Assembly: GCA_030538475.1 (NCBI GenBank)
Contig: JAUNTX010000005.1
Coordinates: 124,001 to 188,000, forward strand
DNA: 64,000 bases
Reading direction: 5' to 3'
Source: Dermabacter sp.
Lineage (GTDB): Bacteria; Actinomycetota; Actinomycetes; Actinomycetales; Dermabacteraceae
The notes beneath the pieces are model-generated. The model did not search any database and was not told where the DNA came from. It saw nothing but the letters and a program-made list of their open reading frames with translations. The position numbers and the translations under genes are program-made. Shown piece after piece: positions 7,834 to 15,544 of the stretch (within the stretch, counting starts at the first letter, position 1; each line of letters starts with the position of its first letter).

Positions 7834-8370
7834 CTAGTGGGAGTGCCCTTCGCTCACGACGCGCAGCGGCACGCCCGCATCCAGCGACCGAGAGATCCAG
7901 CCCACGAGCGGCGGATCCGTCACGGCGCTCAGGCGCACCTCGACCCTCCCGTCGGCATACGCATCAACGGAATCCACCGTGACGTTGCGCAAACGGGCCG
8001 ACGTTCCGGGATACTGCCGCACATACTCCCGCACCCGCTCGTCGGCGCTCGTCTCCGACGGCGCGAAGCGAACATGGGCCTCGCCGCCCTCGTAGACGGA
8101 CGTCTCGTCGAACGCCCCGCTCGCGTACAGGGCGGCGCCGTCCGCGATGAAGTGGAGGCGATTGCGATCCAGTTCGATGCCGGTGAGTGCCGTCCCGAAG
8201 GCGATGAGCATGAGGACGATCGTCACGAGCCCGATGGTCAGCACGCTCGCGTTGCCGTCCTCGCTCGCGAGCCGTGCGCGCCGGGTGGCGCATCGGCGAA
8301 CCTGCCGGGGCTCGCGCTCGCCTCTCACACCCCCTCGCTGCCCGCGCCGAGCCTCGTGCTCGCGGGTCAT
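7834..8370 (-). CDS. TadG/Rv3654c-like pseudopilin of the Tad locus
   Basis: A 178-residue protein with a basic 36-residue leader, then EDGNASVLTIG and a hydrophobic helix (about 40-65), and a globular extracytoplasmic part. This is the layout of TadG-like or Rv3654c-type proteins at the end of actinobacterial tad operons. The GN processing-site pair is kept, but position +5 is Leu rather than Glu, so processing may differ from the two upstream TadE proteins. The start overlaps the upstream TadE stop by four bases. It is the last gene of the operon. Confidence 0.75.
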   Translation of the reverse strand: MTREHEARRGQRGGVRGEREPRQVRRCATRRARLASEDGNASVLTIGLVTIVLMLIAFGTALTGIELDRNRLHFIADGAALYASGAFDETSVYEGGEAHVRFAPSETSADERVREYVRQYPGTSARLRNVTVDSVDAYADGRVEVRLSAVTDPPLVGWISRSLDAGVPLRVVSEGHSH

Positions 8371-8867
8371 GGATCCTCCCCCGAACCTTCGTCGGCGCGA
8401 AGCATGTGGGTCGAGCTCACGGTGACGGGCCCCGCCTCAATACCGATCATCCCGAGCCCCGGCAGCGGCACCGCAACGTTCACGTCCACTCGCACCGTCT
8501 CCCCGCCCTCGGCGCACGTGGAGGTCTCGCACGTGAGCGTCAGGGCATCGGGAGTGATCGGGACGCCGTAATCCGCCGCGATGTGCCCGACGAGGACCTC
8601 GAGCCTGCCCTGGCGGGCCACGGGATCGGTCTCGGTCGCGGCAATTCGGGTGGCTTGGCGGGCCGCGGTGTCGGCCGCGAACGACGCCGCCTGCACTTGG
8701 GAAAGCGTCAGCACCAGGTAGACGAGCGGGATCATGAGGACGATGGAGAGTCCTACGAACTCGACCACGGCATTGCCGTCCTCTCTGCGCAGACGCCGCC
8801 ACACCTCACGCATGACGTGCCGCGCATGCTCCCTCACACCGGGAATCACGGCCCCGCCGCGCCTCAC
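8367..8867 (-). CDS. TadE-like pseudopilin (second copy)
   Basis: A 166-residue TadE-family protein. It has a basic N-terminus, EDGNAVVEF (predicted cleavage after Gly, Glu at mature position 5), one hydrophobic helix to about residue 58, and an extracellular domain with two Cys in LTCETSTCAEGG that could form a disulfide. Minor pseudopilins of this kind are needed for Tad/Flp pilus assembly. GTG start overlaps the stop of the first TadE by four bases. Confidence 0.8.
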   Translation of the reverse strand: MRRGGAVIPGVREHARHVMREVWRRLRREDGNAVVEFVGLSIVLMIPLVYLVLTLSQVQAASFAADTAARQATRIAATETDPVARQGRLEVLVGHIAADYGVPITPDALTLTCETSTCAEGGETVRVDVNVAVPLPGLGMIGIEAGPVTVSSTHMLRADEGSGEDP

Positions 8868-9295
8868 AGCGACTCCTCCTTGACCGCATGGCCCCGCCCC
8901 TCGAGGGCGTTGGCAGGGCCAAAGAAGCCGATGATCGGCAGGCTCGTGCGCAGCACGATGCGCACCGTGCCGTCTCCACTCATGCTGCCTTCGGCCTCCA
9001 CATCCACGAGGGAACCGAACCGCTCCTCGGTCAGGTCGCGGGCGCGTTCAATCCCCTGGTCCACATCGTTGCCCTGGAGCGCCGCGTAATAGGCGCCCTG
9101 CACGGCCGCATCCGTGATGCCGCCACGCACGTACAGGAACAGCGACAGCTGAATGATGCTCAGCGCGAGAGCCACGATGAGCGTGGAGATCAGGGGAAAC
9201 TCCGCCACGGCATTGCCGCGGTCGCTGCGCAGCCACACCCAACGGGGCGGCCGCGGTTCGTTCGCCGCCCGGCGCGGGCGGCGCCTTAGCGACAC
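8864..9295 (-). CDS. TadE-like pseudopilin (first copy)
   Basis: A 143-residue TadE-family protein with the prepilin-like segment DRGNAVAEF (Glu at mature +5) and a hydrophobic helix at about residues 30-55. The rest is a small alpha/beta exported domain. GTG start at 9295 is three bases after the pilin stop, so translation is coupled. Two TadE paralogues in tandem, then a TadG-like gene, match the actinobacterial Tad operon pattern. Confidence 0.8.
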   Translation of the reverse strand: MSLRRRPRRAANEPRPPRWVWLRSDRGNAVAEFPLISTLIVALALSIIQLSLFLYVRGGITDAAVQGAYYAALQGNDVDQGIERARDLTEERFGSLVDVEAEGSMSGDGTVRIVLRTSLPIIGFFGPANALEGRGHAVKEESL

Positions 9296-9298
9296 GGC

Positions 9299-9556
9299 CT
9301 ACCGAGAGAACTCGCCGATGGCCTGATTGAACAGGCTGATGAGCGCGGGAGAGGCCACGGCCCACAGCGCGACGACTATTCCTGCTGTCATCAGAGTGAT
9401 AAGGACCCAGCCGGGCACGTCGCCCTGATCGCTACGAAGCCGGGCGGTCAGGCGGGCGCACGCGCGCGCGGGGGCGCCGCGCAGGCTGCGCCGCTTTTCT
9501 TTCGCGCCGGGTGCGGCGAGGTCGGACAGTGTGGGGCGAGGGGAGGAGGGGGACAT
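9299..9556 (-). CDS. Flp/Tad-type major pilin candidate
   Basis: A small protein of 85 residues from the ATG at 9556 (GAAGGA seven bases upstream). After a basic leader comes SDQGDVPGWVLITLMTAG and a single hydrophobic helix, ending in a short polar tail. Size and position between tadC and tadE fit the structural Flp pilin. Unlike classical Flp, the residue at +5 after the presumed Gly cleavage site is Trp, not Glu. Pilin identity rests on context and shape; confidence in the exact role is moderate. Confidence 0.7.
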   Translation of the reverse strand: MSPSSPRPTLSDLAAPGAKEKRRSLRGAPARACARLTARLRSDQGDVPGWVLITLMTAGIVVALWAVASPALISLFNQAIGEFSR

Positions 9557-9626
9557 GAATTTTCCTTCGGTTGGGTGCCGAAACGGCACGGTGGGGTGCG
9601 CACCGGCGGGGCGCGCTGGTCGCGGT

Positions 9627-10583
9627 CTAGAGGCCAATGCGCAGCACCGCCAGACCGGGGAAGATCGCAAAAACGATGACGAGGGGAAGCAGGAAGAAGA
9701 CCACGGGCAGCAGCATGTAGATTTCGCGCTTGCCCGCGGTTTCCATGAGGGCCCGCTTGGAGTGATCGCGCGCGTCCTGAGCCTGGGCGCGCAGCACTTC
9801 GGCGAGCGGCGTGCCGCGTTCGAGCGCGACGGCCATGGCCTCGCTGAATCGGGTGAGGGCGTCGAGCGGCGTGCGCTGGCCCAGCCGCAGAAGGGCGTCT
9901 TCGACCGTGGCGCCCGCCTGGATTTCCGCGACGGTGAGGCCCAGTTGGTGAGCGAGCGGTCCGCGGGAGGTGAGCGCCACGCGCTCCATTGCCGCCACGG
10001 GGCTTTCGCCCGCGGCCACCGCGAGCGCCAAGAGGTCCGCGACGGTGGGGAACTCGCGGGCGAGCGCGGATGAGTAGCGGGTGACCTGCATGCCGAGGTA
10101 GTAGTCGCGGGCGAGGGGCCCGACGGCGGTCAAGACGAGGACGCCGGCGATGAGCAGCAGGGCGGAGGTTTCGCGCGTGGCGGCGATGGACGCGGCGAGG
10201 GCGGCGCTCGCGATGAAGGCGACGACCGCCCACAGCACCTGTTCCATCCGGTAGGAGGAGACGCGGGTGGTGCTTCCTGCGAGGCGCAAGCGGCGCGCGA
10301 TGTCGTCGTGCGATCCCACGAGCCGCGCCCCGAATGATCGGAGGGCATCGACGTGGGGCCAGACGTTGCGCACGAGGAAGGGGTGGGAGGCCCACGAGTA
10401 TTCGCGCGCGGAGAACAGGCGGGAGTGCTGGCCGCGCCGCACGTACGGATCGATCCGTACATCGACCGGCCGCGGCCGGGTCCACGGGTTCATGGCGACG
10501 AGCAGGAACAGCCCCGCGCCGAGCGCAAGCCCGAGGCCAGCGCCGAGCGCGGTGGCCATGCCGCCGCCGAAAAGCGCGCTCAC
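9627..10583 (-). CDS. tadC: Tad inner-membrane platform protein TadC
   Basis: A 318-residue T2SF-domain protein. Transmembrane helices lie near residues 10-30, 115-155 and 290-315, with the GspF-like cytoplasmic segment between about 165 and 280 (EFPTVADLLALAVAAGES). With TadB it forms the platform on which the TadA ATPase drives pilin polymerisation. GTG start overlaps the tadB stop by four bases. The gap between tadC and the pilin gene is 70 bp, the largest inside this operon. Confidence 0.88.
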   Translation of the reverse strand: MSALFGGGMATALGAGLGLALGAGLFLLVAMNPWTRPRPVDVRIDPYVRRGQHSRLFSAREYSWASHPFLVRNVWPHVDALRSFGARLVGSHDDIARRLRLAGSTTRVSSYRMEQVLWAVVAFIASAALAASIAATRETSALLLIAGVLVLTAVGPLARDYYLGMQVTRYSSALAREFPTVADLLALAVAAGESPVAAMERVALTSRGPLAHQLGLTVAEIQAGATVEDALLRLGQRTPLDALTRFSEAMAVALERGTPLAEVLRAQAQDARDHSKRALMETAGKREIYMLLPVVFFLLPLVIVFAIFPGLAVLRIGL

Positions 10584-11455
10584 GCGAGGGTCCTTTCATC
10601 TTGCGGCAGGCGCGCGAACATGTGCATGACCCGGTAGGCGACGATACTGATGACGGCGCCCGCGGCGATGATGAGGGCCCCGGCCGGAGTGTCGTAGGCG
10701 GCGGCCGCTTCGGGCCGCAGCACCATGAGGCCCAGCACGATCCAGGGCGCGACGAGCGCGAGCTTGGCGCCGTTGACGGTCCAGCTCTGACGCGCTTCGA
10801 GTTCGGAGCGCACGCGGGCATCGTCGCGCAAGAAGGACGAGAGGGTGCGCAGGAGCGTGCCGAGGTCGGTGCCGCCCACGTCGCGAGTGACCCGCAGCGC
10901 CTCGACGATCCGGTCCCCCACGGGATCGCTCAGGCGTTCCTTGAGGCGGTCGAGGCAGTGGCCGAAGTCGCCCGTGGCCTGGTAGTCGCGGGCGAACTCC
11001 TGGAAGACGGGTTGCAGGGGCACGGGGCCGCGCTCGCCGAGCTGCGAGAGCGCTTCGGGCAGGGAGAGCCCGGCCCGCACGGCCGAGTTCACGAGGTCGA
11101 TGACTTCCGGCCACACGTCCCGCAGGCTTTGACGGCGGCGCCTCGCGAGCGAGAGCAGGGCGGCGACCGGCACGCCCGTGGCGCCGATGGCCGCCGCGAT
11201 GCTCGGCACCCACGCGCCGGTGAGCCCCAGGCTGACGATGCCCGTCGTGGCGCCGAAGACCATGGAGATCACGGCCAGGTGGCCCGTGCGGGCCCGCATG
11301 AGTCCCACCTGACGCAAGGCGTCATCGATTGTGCGCGTGAGGCGAGTGGAGGGCAGCTGGGGCGCGCGCAGCGCCGCCTCGTCGGGCCACGTGCGCGACC
11401 ACAGGAGCACGATCCCCATGCCGAGCAGCGCCCCGGCGACGAGCCCGGGGATCAC
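10580..11455 (-). CDS. tadB: Tad inner-membrane platform protein TadB
   Basis: A T2SF-domain protein of 291 residues from the GTG at 11455, which overlaps the tadA stop (GTGA). A longer frame reaching 11950 overlaps tadA and is not credible. It has an N-terminal helix (VIPGLVAGALLGMGIVLLW), two central helices, the T2SF core with DVWPEVIDLVNSAVRAG, and two C-terminal helices. Partner of TadC in the pilus assembly platform. Confidence 0.88.
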   Translation of the reverse strand: MIPGLVAGALLGMGIVLLWSRTWPDEAALRAPQLPSTRLTRTIDDALRQVGLMRARTGHLAVISMVFGATTGIVSLGLTGAWVPSIAAAIGATGVPVAALLSLARRRRQSLRDVWPEVIDLVNSAVRAGLSLPEALSQLGERGPVPLQPVFQEFARDYQATGDFGHCLDRLKERLSDPVGDRIVEALRVTRDVGGTDLGTLLRTLSSFLRDDARVRSELEARQSWTVNGAKLALVAPWIVLGLMVLRPEAAAAYDTPAGALIIAAGAVISIVAYRVMHMFARLPQDERTLA

Positions 11456-12678
11456 GCCGCGCTCCCGGCGAGCAGCGCGGCCACATCCACCCCGATGTTC
11501 GCGTACTTCTCGCGGTGGGGCGGAAAACCGTCGGCCCGCTCGAGGCCGCGGGCACCGGTGCGGAAGATCGAGGAGGTTTCCACGATGCCGTCTTCGACGC
11601 GGCCGGGCACGGCGATGATTTCGCGGACGGAGCGGGCGCCGCCGCGCGCCATGTCCAGGTGCACCACGAGGTCGATCGCTCCTGCCACCGTGGGCACCAC
11701 GAACGAGGCGCTGACGTTTTCGCCCGCGAGCAGCGGCAGGGTGCACAGTTTTTGGATCGTGTCCCGCGCGGAATTGGAATGGAGGGTGGCCATGCCGGGA
11801 AGGCCGCTGTTGAGGGCGATGAGCATGTCGAGGCTTTCGGCCTCGCGCACCTCGCCCACGATGATGCGATCGGGGCGCATCCGCAGCGTTTCCTTCACGA
11901 GCCGCCGCATCGAAATTTCGCCCACTCCTTCGAGGTTGGGCTGGCGGCACTGCATCCCCACGACATCGCGTGTGCGGATATCGAGCTCGAAGACTTCCTC
12001 GATGGTGATGACGCGCTCGCGCGGGTAGACGGAGGCGCCGAGGCAGTTGAGCATCGTGGTCTTGCCCGCGCCGGTGCTGCCGGAGACCACGATGTTGAGC
12101 CCGGCCTTGACGGAGGCGTCGAGGAACTGGGCGGCGGCTGGCGTGAGCGAGCCCAGTTCCACGAGGTCGCGCAGGCTGTGGGCGCGGGCGATGAACTTAC
12201 GGATATTGACCGACCAGTGCGCGCGGGTGACGGTCGGGATAACGGCGTGCAGGCGCGAGCCGTCCGGCAGCAGTGCATCCACGAACGGCGTGCTGAGATC
12301 GAGCCTGCGGCCGGAACTGGCGAGCATGCGTTCGACGAGGCCGCGCACCTGGGCCGCGGTCAGCACGATGGGGGTGAGTTCGCTCGTACCGCGGCGCGCG
12401 CAGAACACCTCGGACGGCGAGTTCAGCCAGATTTCTTCGACCTCGGGATCGTCCAGGAGCACCTGGAGGGGACCGAAGCCGCCGATCCGCGCGGCCACAT
12501 CGCCCACGGCGGTGTCCGGTTCGCCAAGCGGCGGCACTTCCCCGCGACTGGCCCGGGCCTCGTAGTCCGCCACAACGTCCTGGATGAGCGAATCAAGGCT
12601 CGCGGAGGCGGCATCAATGCCACGCTCACGAATGTGCTGGCGAGATTCCCGCTCGATGATGGCGAGGGCGTCGGCCAC
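11452..12678 (-). CDS. tadA: Tad pilus assembly ATPase TadA/CpaF
   Basis: A 408-residue type II/IV secretion ATPase that powers Flp pilus assembly. Walker A is GSTGAGKTT (residues 200-208), followed by the Asp box TIEEVFELD, Walker B RIIVGEVREAE and a His box GMATLHSNSA. All catalytic elements look intact. GTG start at 12678 with GGGG upstream. It is the first gene of the tad operon, which runs to 7834 with overlapping or close genes. A TTGACA hexamer and a TTATCCACA box lie 72-102 bp upstream. Confidence 0.94.
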   Translation of the reverse strand: MADALAIIERESRQHIRERGIDAASASLDSLIQDVVADYEARASRGEVPPLGEPDTAVGDVAARIGGFGPLQVLLDDPEVEEIWLNSPSEVFCARRGTSELTPIVLTAAQVRGLVERMLASSGRRLDLSTPFVDALLPDGSRLHAVIPTVTRAHWSVNIRKFIARAHSLRDLVELGSLTPAAAQFLDASVKAGLNIVVSGSTGAGKTTMLNCLGASVYPRERVITIEEVFELDIRTRDVVGMQCRQPNLEGVGEISMRRLVKETLRMRPDRIIVGEVREAESLDMLIALNSGLPGMATLHSNSARDTIQKLCTLPLLAGENVSASFVVPTVAGAIDLVVHLDMARGGARSVREIIAVPGRVEDGIVETSSIFRTGARGLERADGFPPHREKYANIGVDVAALLAGSAA

Positions 12679-12844
12679 TGGTTACCCCGATTCTCACGTG
12701 GCCCGCCATCCCCGCGGGCCTGGTATGAGCAAACCACAGCCCACAACAGTGTCAAAGTCATCACGACAAATTGTGGATAACTTTTCGCAACGGTGGATCC
12801 GTCTCACGGGCCGAACAGCGCCCCACGCTCGGGCTTCGCCCGCC
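12679..12844 (-). promoter_or_regulatory. Control region upstream of tadA
   Basis: A non-coding, relatively A+T-rich stretch before tadA. On the minus strand TTGACA is at 12755-12750; the best -10 at the proper spacing is weak (TTGCTC, 12732-12727). A perfect TTATCCACA lies at 12780-12772, 17 bases upstream of that -35, where an activator or DnaA could bind. Beyond it begins the first copy of a repeat shared with the yihY upstream region. Confidence 0.4.
12772..12780 (-). promoter_or_regulatory. TTATCCACA box upstream of tadA
   Basis: Perfect nonamer on the minus strand, about 95 bp before the tadA start. Its extended form GTGGATAAC matches the half-sites of the palindrome upstream of cpaB at 24140-24166. 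Candidate DnaA box or site of a shared regulator. Confidence 0.5.
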
Positions 12845-12970
12845 GTTGAGATTCTGCACTCAGCGCGTGCCCACCTCACACTCACGCGCCACCCCACCAC
12901 CCTCCCGCCCGGAGCACCATCACGATCACCGTCCTCGTGGTCGGCACCGACGCGCGCACGCGGTACGATG
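12845..12970 (+). repeat. Direct repeat, copy 1 (left border of acquired segment)
   Basis: This 126-bp stretch matches 14140-14323. The first 54 bp (12845-12898) are identical to 14140-14193. The remainder (12899-12970) matches the end of copy 2 with a few substitutions and includes TACGAT, a -10-like hexamer. Copy 2 has 58 extra bases between two CCACCCCACC words; copy 1 looks like copy 2 after deletion between these words. Copy 2 is the natural upstream region of the yihY-like gene, so copy 1 is the duplicate and may drive the gene at 13113. Confidence 0.85.
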
Positions 12971-14139
12971 CTAGAACGTGCACACGGCGCCAGCAGCCGA
13001 CAATCCAATCGAGTAGTACAGGCGGACTGCCTACAAGGCCCTCGCAGCAATCACCAGAACTCTTTTCGTCAACCTAACTCCACACATTTTAATAGAACAG
13101 GCTGCATTAGATATGGCAAAGCGAAGTGGCTACAACGTCAAGGGCGACAAAAATGAGCTCAGAATAACCAGCTTACTCCTAGAGCATGGATTTGCCATCA
13201 ACGGACTAACCACATCAGACACCGGGTGGGACCTGCACTGCCACATCCCTGAACGATTGCTAACAAAGGCATCAAAAGCTGGGAACTTATCGTGGACACT
13301 CTCGGGAAAAACTGCACACGTCCAGGTCAAGTCAGGAGACTCTGGAAAATTACGAGTTGGAACAGTGAGGGGTTGGCTAACAGGTTCTGCCAGCGGGGTG
13401 CCAACCATCTTATTCGGCAGACTTGACAATCAGGTCGTGTTCTCTACTCCAGACGCATTTTCGACGTGGCTGAGTGCCGCAGAAATAAAGTTTAAAGACT
13501 CAAAGGACTGCACCTACAAATACGATCCGACGAGCCTCAGGAACCTTCCGAACTATGAGTATCGCAAGAAGAGATTTCCTTCTGTGGTGCACCTTTGGAC
13601 CCAGTTTCCGGGGCTAGCACTCGCATTTCCCGACTTGACGGGCTGGGTGAACGGAGATGAGGCTCCCACACCAGTCCTCGAAAGTATCATAAATAAGCTA
13701 GCTGCAGGAGTTCTAGCGACAGAAGGTACCGATAGGAGTTCTGATATTTCCCGCATTCGCGAGCCCCTCCTTGAGCTTTATGAGGCAGCAAAGTTCTCGG
13801 ACCCTGAAGGACATGTGAACAATTACATGGGGAGTACAGATATTTTAGACCACACACACGGTGACGGCAAGTTTAGTTTGACGTCGATCGATCCTGCCTT
13901 ATTGCCGTTCTTGAAGTCCTCCAGTAAATCGACCGCGACCGAGATGCTCTCACAGCTGGTCAAGCTAAAGGAAACAGACGCCACTCCCGTGACTAAGTAG
14001 GGCTCGATTGAGCGACGCCAACGAGTACGGGCCTCTATCAAATGATCGAGGCGTAGTGGTCAAGGCCAGCGGACTTAGCACCCATATCAATGGGATTGAT
14101 TGACATCCTTCAAACTTCCTTGTCAGAGCAAGTCGCTGT
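12971..14139 (+). mobile_element. Acquired segment between direct repeats
   Basis: The stretch between the two repeat copies is visibly richer in A and T than its surroundings and uses codons avoided elsewhere in the window (ATA, TTA, AGA, CTA). It holds a single gene (13113-14000). No integrase, transposase, terminal inverted repeats or tRNA is present, so it is not an identifiable mobile element; entry by recombination between the duplicated borders is inferred. 12971-13112 and 14001-14139 contain no other gene. Confidence 0.6.
13113..14000 (+). CDS. Putative PD-(D/E)xK nuclease-like protein of an acquired segment
   Basis: A 295-residue protein of unknown function. The N-terminal 75 residues show a pattern of the PD-(D/E)xK nuclease fold: Glu15 (GDKNELRITSLL), Asp40 (TGWDLHC), and Gln71-Val-Lys73 (HVQVKSG). 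This resembles DUF4365-type and other restriction or defence-linked domains. The remaining 220 residues are not recognised; there is no clear membrane segment. The start ATG at 13113 lacks a strong Shine-Dalgarno. Its base composition and codon use differ sharply from neighbours, and it lies between direct repeats, all pointing to recent transfer. A single-gene defence function is plausible but unproven. Confidence 0.6.
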   Translation: MAKRSGYNVKGDKNELRITSLLLEHGFAINGLTTSDTGWDLHCHIPERLLTKASKAGNLSWTLSGKTAHVQVKSGDSGKLRVGTVRGWLTGSASGVPTILFGRLDNQVVFSTPDAFSTWLSAAEIKFKDSKDCTYKYDPTSLRNLPNYEYRKKRFPSVVHLWTQFPGLALAFPDLTGWVNGDEAPTPVLESIINKLAAGVLATEGTDRSSDISRIREPLLELYEAAKFSDPEGHVNNYMGSTDILDHTHGDGKFSLTSIDPALLPFLKSSSKSTATEMLSQLVKLKETDATPVTK

Positions 14140-14323
14140 GTTGAGATTCTGCACTCAGCGCGTGCCCACCTCACACTCACGCGCCACCCCACCGCCGCCT
14201 CACCCGGCGCCCCCGCTCGAGTCTGCCCAGGGCTGCCCGGACCACCCCACCACCCTCCCACCCGGAGCGCCGCCACGATCACCGTCCTCGTGGTCGGCAC
14301 CGACGCGCGCACTCGGTACGATG
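14140..14323 (+). repeat. Direct repeat, copy 2 and yihY promoter region
   Basis: The longer copy (184 bp) of the repeat at 12845-12970. It ends in TACGAT (14317-14322), a good actinobacterial -10 hexamer 41 bases before the yihY-like ATG; no convincing -35 is seen. The 58 bases absent from copy 1 lie between two CCACCCCACC words. Together with 14001-14139 and 14324-14363 this fills the gap between the nuclease-like gene and yihY, which holds no other gene. Confidence 0.8.
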
Positions 14324-14363
14324 TCAGGGCCTCCCCTTTTCTCCCCCTGACCAGAGGATTCAT

Positions 14364-15542
14364 ATGACTGCCCCACCCACGTCCGGCGCGCGGCCGAAGG
14401 CGCGATTGTCGGCTACCGAGTGGAAGTACGCGGCCAAGCGCACGCTCGCGGAGTTCATGCGCGACTCGGGCACCGATCTGGCGGCGCAGCTCACCTACTT
14501 CACGGTGCTCGCCATCGCCCCGGCGGTCCTCGCCATCTTCTCCCTCTCCGCTCTCCTGCTGAGCGACTTCCAGGAGCAGATCGCGCAGCTCATCAAGGAT
14601 GCGATTGAGACCTCGGGGATCGCGGGCGGCCAGCTGGACCTCGGTAGCGCGGTGGATTCGACGCTCGAAGCGCTCGTGGGCTCGACGGCCTCCGGCACGG
14701 TGGCTCTCATCATCGGTATCCTCACCGCCATGTGGTCGGCCTCGGCCTACGTCAAGGCGTTCTCGCGGGCCTCCAACCGGATTTACGGGGTGGAAGAAAC
14801 GCGCGGCCCCGTGCCGTTCAACCTGTCGATGTTCGCCGTGACCGGCGCGCTGCTCGTGGGCCTGCTCGTCATGCTTATCTCCTTCCTCCTGTCCGCTTCC
14901 CTCGTGGAGGGTCTTTTCGGGGATGTCTTTGGGGCCGTCGGCCAAGAAGACCTGCTGATCTTCCTCGCCGATTCCTTCCTGCCGGTGTGGGCGTGGGCGA
15001 AGTGGCCCGTGCTGCTCGTGCTCGCCTTCGCTGTCGTGTCCCTGCTGTATTGGGCCACGCCGAACCTCAAGCGCCCCTACCGGTTCATTTCCGCGGGCGG
15101 CGTACTCGCCATCGTGGGTCTCGCCCTCGCCACGGGCGCGCTCAGCATCTACATGTCGATGTTCGCGGGCTATTCGAGCTACGGCGCGATTGGCGCGATC
15201 ATGGCGGTGCTGTTCGCCCTGTGGGTCATGAACATCGTCGTCGTGCTGGGGGCCGAGTTCGATGCGGAGATCGTGCGCGCCCACCAGCTCGCGGCGGGCG
15301 AGCCCGCCGAAGACGGCTTCGAGCTCCCGAAGCGCGGTGAGCAGCAGCCCACGAAGAAGGACCGCAAGTTCGACGAAGTGGTGGACGAAGGCCGCGAGAT
15401 TCGCGTGGCGAACCTCCACAACAATCAGGAGCGCTACGCCGGCACGTTCGCGGGCGAGGACGCGATCCGGGAGGCGGAGCGCTCTCGCCAGGGCGGCTCG
15501 CCCGAGGAGGAAACCGCCTCCGGCGAGCGTTCGGAGTCCTAA
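14364..15542 (+). CDS. YihY/BrkB family membrane protein
   Basis: A 392-residue inner-membrane protein of the YihY (formerly 'RNase BN') family, with about six hydrophobic helices from residue 38 to 310 and a long charged C-terminal tail (about 320-392). Family marks are DLAAQLTYFTVLAIAPA near the first helix and the GYSSYGAIGAIMAVLFALWV segment of the last helices. The earlier RNase assignment of this family was withdrawn, and its true role is unclear. Start has GAGGA six bases upstream. The SRAP gene follows after two bases. Confidence 0.9.
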   Translation: MTAPPTSGARPKARLSATEWKYAAKRTLAEFMRDSGTDLAAQLTYFTVLAIAPAVLAIFSLSALLLSDFQEQIAQLIKDAIETSGIAGGQLDLGSAVDSTLEALVGSTASGTVALIIGILTAMWSASAYVKAFSRASNRIYGVEETRGPVPFNLSMFAVTGALLVGLLVMLISFLLSASLVEGLFGDVFGAVGQEDLLIFLADSFLPVWAWAKWPVLLVLAFAVVSLLYWATPNLKRPYRFISAGGVLAIVGLALATGALSIYMSMFAGYSSYGAIGAIMAVLFALWVMNIVVVLGAEFDAEIVRAHQLAAGEPAEDGFELPKRGEQQPTKKDRKFDEVVDEGREIRVANLHNNQERYAGTFAGEDAIREAERSRQGGSPEEETASGERSES

Positions 15543-15544
15543 AG

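Noticed and set aside
12845..14323. Direct repeats as integrase attachment sites
   Set aside because: No integrase or recombinase is present and the repeats are a duplicated upstream region of unequal length, not short att cores.
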